A DNA stretch of 6,966 nucleotides from Opitutaceae bacterium. Lineage in GTDB: Bacteria > Verrucomicrobiota > Verrucomicrobiia > Opitutales > Opitutaceae. Made by a program: the position numbers and the translations under genes. Of this stretch, positions 6,011 through 6,966 are shown piece by piece. The DNA lies in NCBI GenBank assembly GCA_023265535.1, contig JAHFTI010000030.1, positions 8,983-15,948 of the forward strand. The letters are read 5' to 3'. The notes under the pieces are model-generated. The model saw only the letters and a list, made by a program, of their open reading frames with translations, did not search any database and was not told where the DNA came from. Each line of letters starts with the position of its first letter. Positions within the stretch are counted from its first letter, which is position 1.

Positions 6011-6499
6011 TCAATACGGACGTTTTCCCTCCGAATCCTTCCAGGCGGTGATCAAATCCCTGGCTCGCGGCAACTCCAGCCTTTCACAGCGCAGGCTGCG
6101 CTTGCCTGGCGGCAGCGGCACCTGCTCATAGAGTTCGGCATCGCTGAAACCCATGGCCTCGGCATCCTCCCGGCTTTGGGCAAAGACAATGCGGCCGATG
6201 TGCGCCCAATAGGCCGAGGCGAGGCACATGGGGCAGGGTTCACAACTGGCGTAAAGGGTGCATCCCTCCAGATGGGGGCTTCCCTTGAGCGCCGCAGCCT
6301 TCCTCAACGCAACCACCTCCGCATGCGCGGTGGGATCACAGTCTGCCACGACCCGATTGGCGCCTTCCGCCAACACGCGGCCCTCGTCAACCACCACCGC
6401 TCCGAAGGGCCCGCCCGACACCGTTTTGATGTTCTGATGGGCCAGCTCCACGGCCCGCTCCAGGAATATCCTGTCCTGCTCAGCCTGCTGCATGCTCAT
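6011..6499 (-). CDS. guaD: Guanine deaminase (cytidine deaminase-fold, GuaD-type)
   Basis: The enzyme would convert guanine to xanthine and ammonia in the cytoplasm during purine salvage or degradation. From the start at 6497-6499 the protein has 162 residues, close to the 156 of Bacillus subtilis GuaD. It carries the zinc deaminase signature: H59-A-E61 (zinc ligand and proton shuttle) and P-C89-P-M-C92 (zinc ligands), with the same 30- and 3-residue spacings as GuaD H53, C83 and C86. Residues used by GuaD for guanine recognition also appear present: W98 in SAYWAH, D120 in GFSDAE and a C-terminal tyrosine as last residue (Y162). This argues for guanine deaminase over tRNA adenosine or cytosine deaminase. 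The frame extends to an ATG at 6545-6547, which has a better purine-rich ribosome site, but its 16 extra codons have lower third-position GC and no GuaD counterpart. It runs divergently from the YbaK-type gene. Confidence 0.85.
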   Translation of the reverse strand: MSMQQAEQDRIFLERAVELAHQNIKTVSGGPFGAVVVDEGRVLAEGANRVVADCDPTAHAEVVALRKAAALKGSPHLEGCTLYASCEPCPMCLASAYWAHIGRIVFAQSREDAEAMGFSDAELYEQVPLPPGKRSLRCERLELPRARDLITAWKDSEGKRPY

Positions 6500-6547
6500 G
6501 GCCACACCCTGCAGGAAAGTGATCCCACCGACAACCGTACAATGCAT

Positions 6548-6577
6548 CCCTCTCTCCCCCCCCTCCGCCCGAGCCCC
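6548..6577 (-). other. G-quadruplex-type motif in the guaD leader
   Basis: On the - strand the runs GGGG (6574-6577), GGG (6568-6570), eight G (6556-6563) and GGG (6548-6550) are separated by loops of 3, 4 and 5 bases. It ends directly before the more upstream ATG (6545-6547) and includes the GGAG-type sequence that would serve as that ATG's ribosome site. Function is speculative. Confidence 0.3.
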
Positions 6578-6621
6578 GAGTGGTGCCTGACAAGGACGCC
6601 TCCGCGACCTCGCATGAACCC

Positions 6622-6649
6622 TTTACTTTGCCGGCCGGGAGACTATCCT
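6622..6649 (+). promoter_or_regulatory. Weak candidate promoter for the ybaK-type gene
   Basis: TTTACT (6622-6627) and TATCCT (6644-6649) each match the sigma-70 consensus at four of six positions, with a 16-bp spacer. They lie in the divergent spacer about 84 bp upstream of the start codon. No clearer pair is visible there. Confidence 0.25.
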
Positions 6650-6722
6650 TGGGAAGTCCGCTCCGATGGCTCCACTGCCCCCAGTGCATGCCCCATCGTT
6701 CCCTTCACCCATCCCTCAAGAC

Positions 6723-6728
6723 AGGAGG
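6723..6728 (+). promoter_or_regulatory. Ribosome binding site of the ybaK-type gene
   Basis: A perfect AGGAGG stands four bases before the ATG at 6733-6735 and fixes that codon as the start. It is the strongest Shine-Dalgarno in the window. Confidence 0.85.
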
Positions 6729-6732
6729 ACCT

Positions 6733-6966
6733 ATGGCAGCAAAACTGATCAAGGGTTTCCTCGATAGCTGGGGCGTCAAGTACCTCAGCATCCGCCACTC
6801 CCCGGCGCACACAGCCCAGGAAGTCGCTCAACTCTCCCACATCTCCGGCCGCAACTTTGCAAAGACCGTGATCGTGAAAATCGAAGGCATCATGGCCATG
6901 CTGGTGATCCCCGCAAACCGTCGTGTGAACTTGCCCGACCTGGCCGAGACCCTGCAGGTCGAGAAC
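6733..6966 (+). CDS. YbaK/EbsC-type aminoacyl-tRNA deacylase (3' partial)
   Basis: The first 78 codons of a gene that leaves the window at the right edge with no stop; family members are about 150-160 residues, so roughly half is visible. The N-terminus (MAAKLIKGFLDSWGVKYLSI, then HSPAHTAQEVAQ and SGRNFAKTVIVK) has the YbaK/prolyl-tRNA-editing pattern: an amphipathic first helix, the H-x-x-A-x-T-A-x-E segment and the A-K-T-V-I-V-K strand. The lysine at residue 44 corresponds to the conserved editing-site lysine of the family. These proteins hydrolyse mischarged aminoacyl-tRNAs such as Cys-tRNA(Pro) or Ala-tRNA(Pro) in the cytoplasm. The start is fixed by AGGAGG four bases upstream. The gene is divergent from guaD and appears unrelated to the sugar genes. 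Which mischarged tRNA it edits cannot be told from this half. Confidence 0.88.
   Translation, partial: MAAKLIKGFLDSWGVKYLSIRHSPAHTAQEVAQLSHISGRNFAKTVIVKIEGIMAMLVIPANRRVNLPDLAETLQVEN

Noticed and set aside
5915..6748. 277-codon + strand frame opposite guaD
   Set aside because: Antisense to the deaminase motifs, which are convincing; no domain seen.

Overview
The window is GC-rich bacterial DNA packed with genes and has no stretch over 300 bases without a gene. The two LacI-type regulators, the secreted glycoside hydrolase and the end of a GH28-like protein resemble polysaccharide-utilisation loci of Verrucomicrobiota, especially Opitutaceae. That placement is inferred from protein style, since no rRNA or other marker gene is present.

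Layout, left to right. At 2-241 (+) lies the 3' end of a GH28-like (polygalacturonase-type) beta-helix protein. Four bases on, and convergent with it, is a large secreted GH31 alpha-glycosidase (246-3584, -) with two C-terminal carbohydrate-binding-like modules. Upstream of it on the same strand are two LacI-family regulators (3716-4777 and 4746-5789, both -) that overlap by 32 bp. A 221-bp spacer (5790-6010) with repeats and regulatory-looking sequence separates them from a guanine deaminase-like gene (6011-6499 or 6547, -). After a 185-bp divergent spacer, the window ends in the 5' half of a YbaK/EbsC-type aminoacyl-tRNA deacylase gene (6733-6966, +).

How the parts fit. The two regulators and GH31 look like one carbohydrate-responsive unit transcribed right to left. 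The strongest non-coding signal is a motif, CCCACTCATTAG followed by RRCA (+ strand), present three times. Two copies stand 46 bp apart upstream of the regulator pair, and one stands between the regulators and GH31. All three have the same orientation relative to the gene they precede. Read on the - strand, each contains a TGnYCTAAT extended -10-like element, so the motif may be a shared promoter, a regulator site, or both. The guanine deaminase and YbaK genes look like ordinary purine-salvage and translation-quality-control genes bordering the sugar locus.

I see no RNA genes, CRISPR array, insertion sequence or phage genes. I do not see a clearly novel system. The points most worth a second look are the three-copy motif and a one-residue insertion in the helix-turn-helix of the downstream LacI protein.
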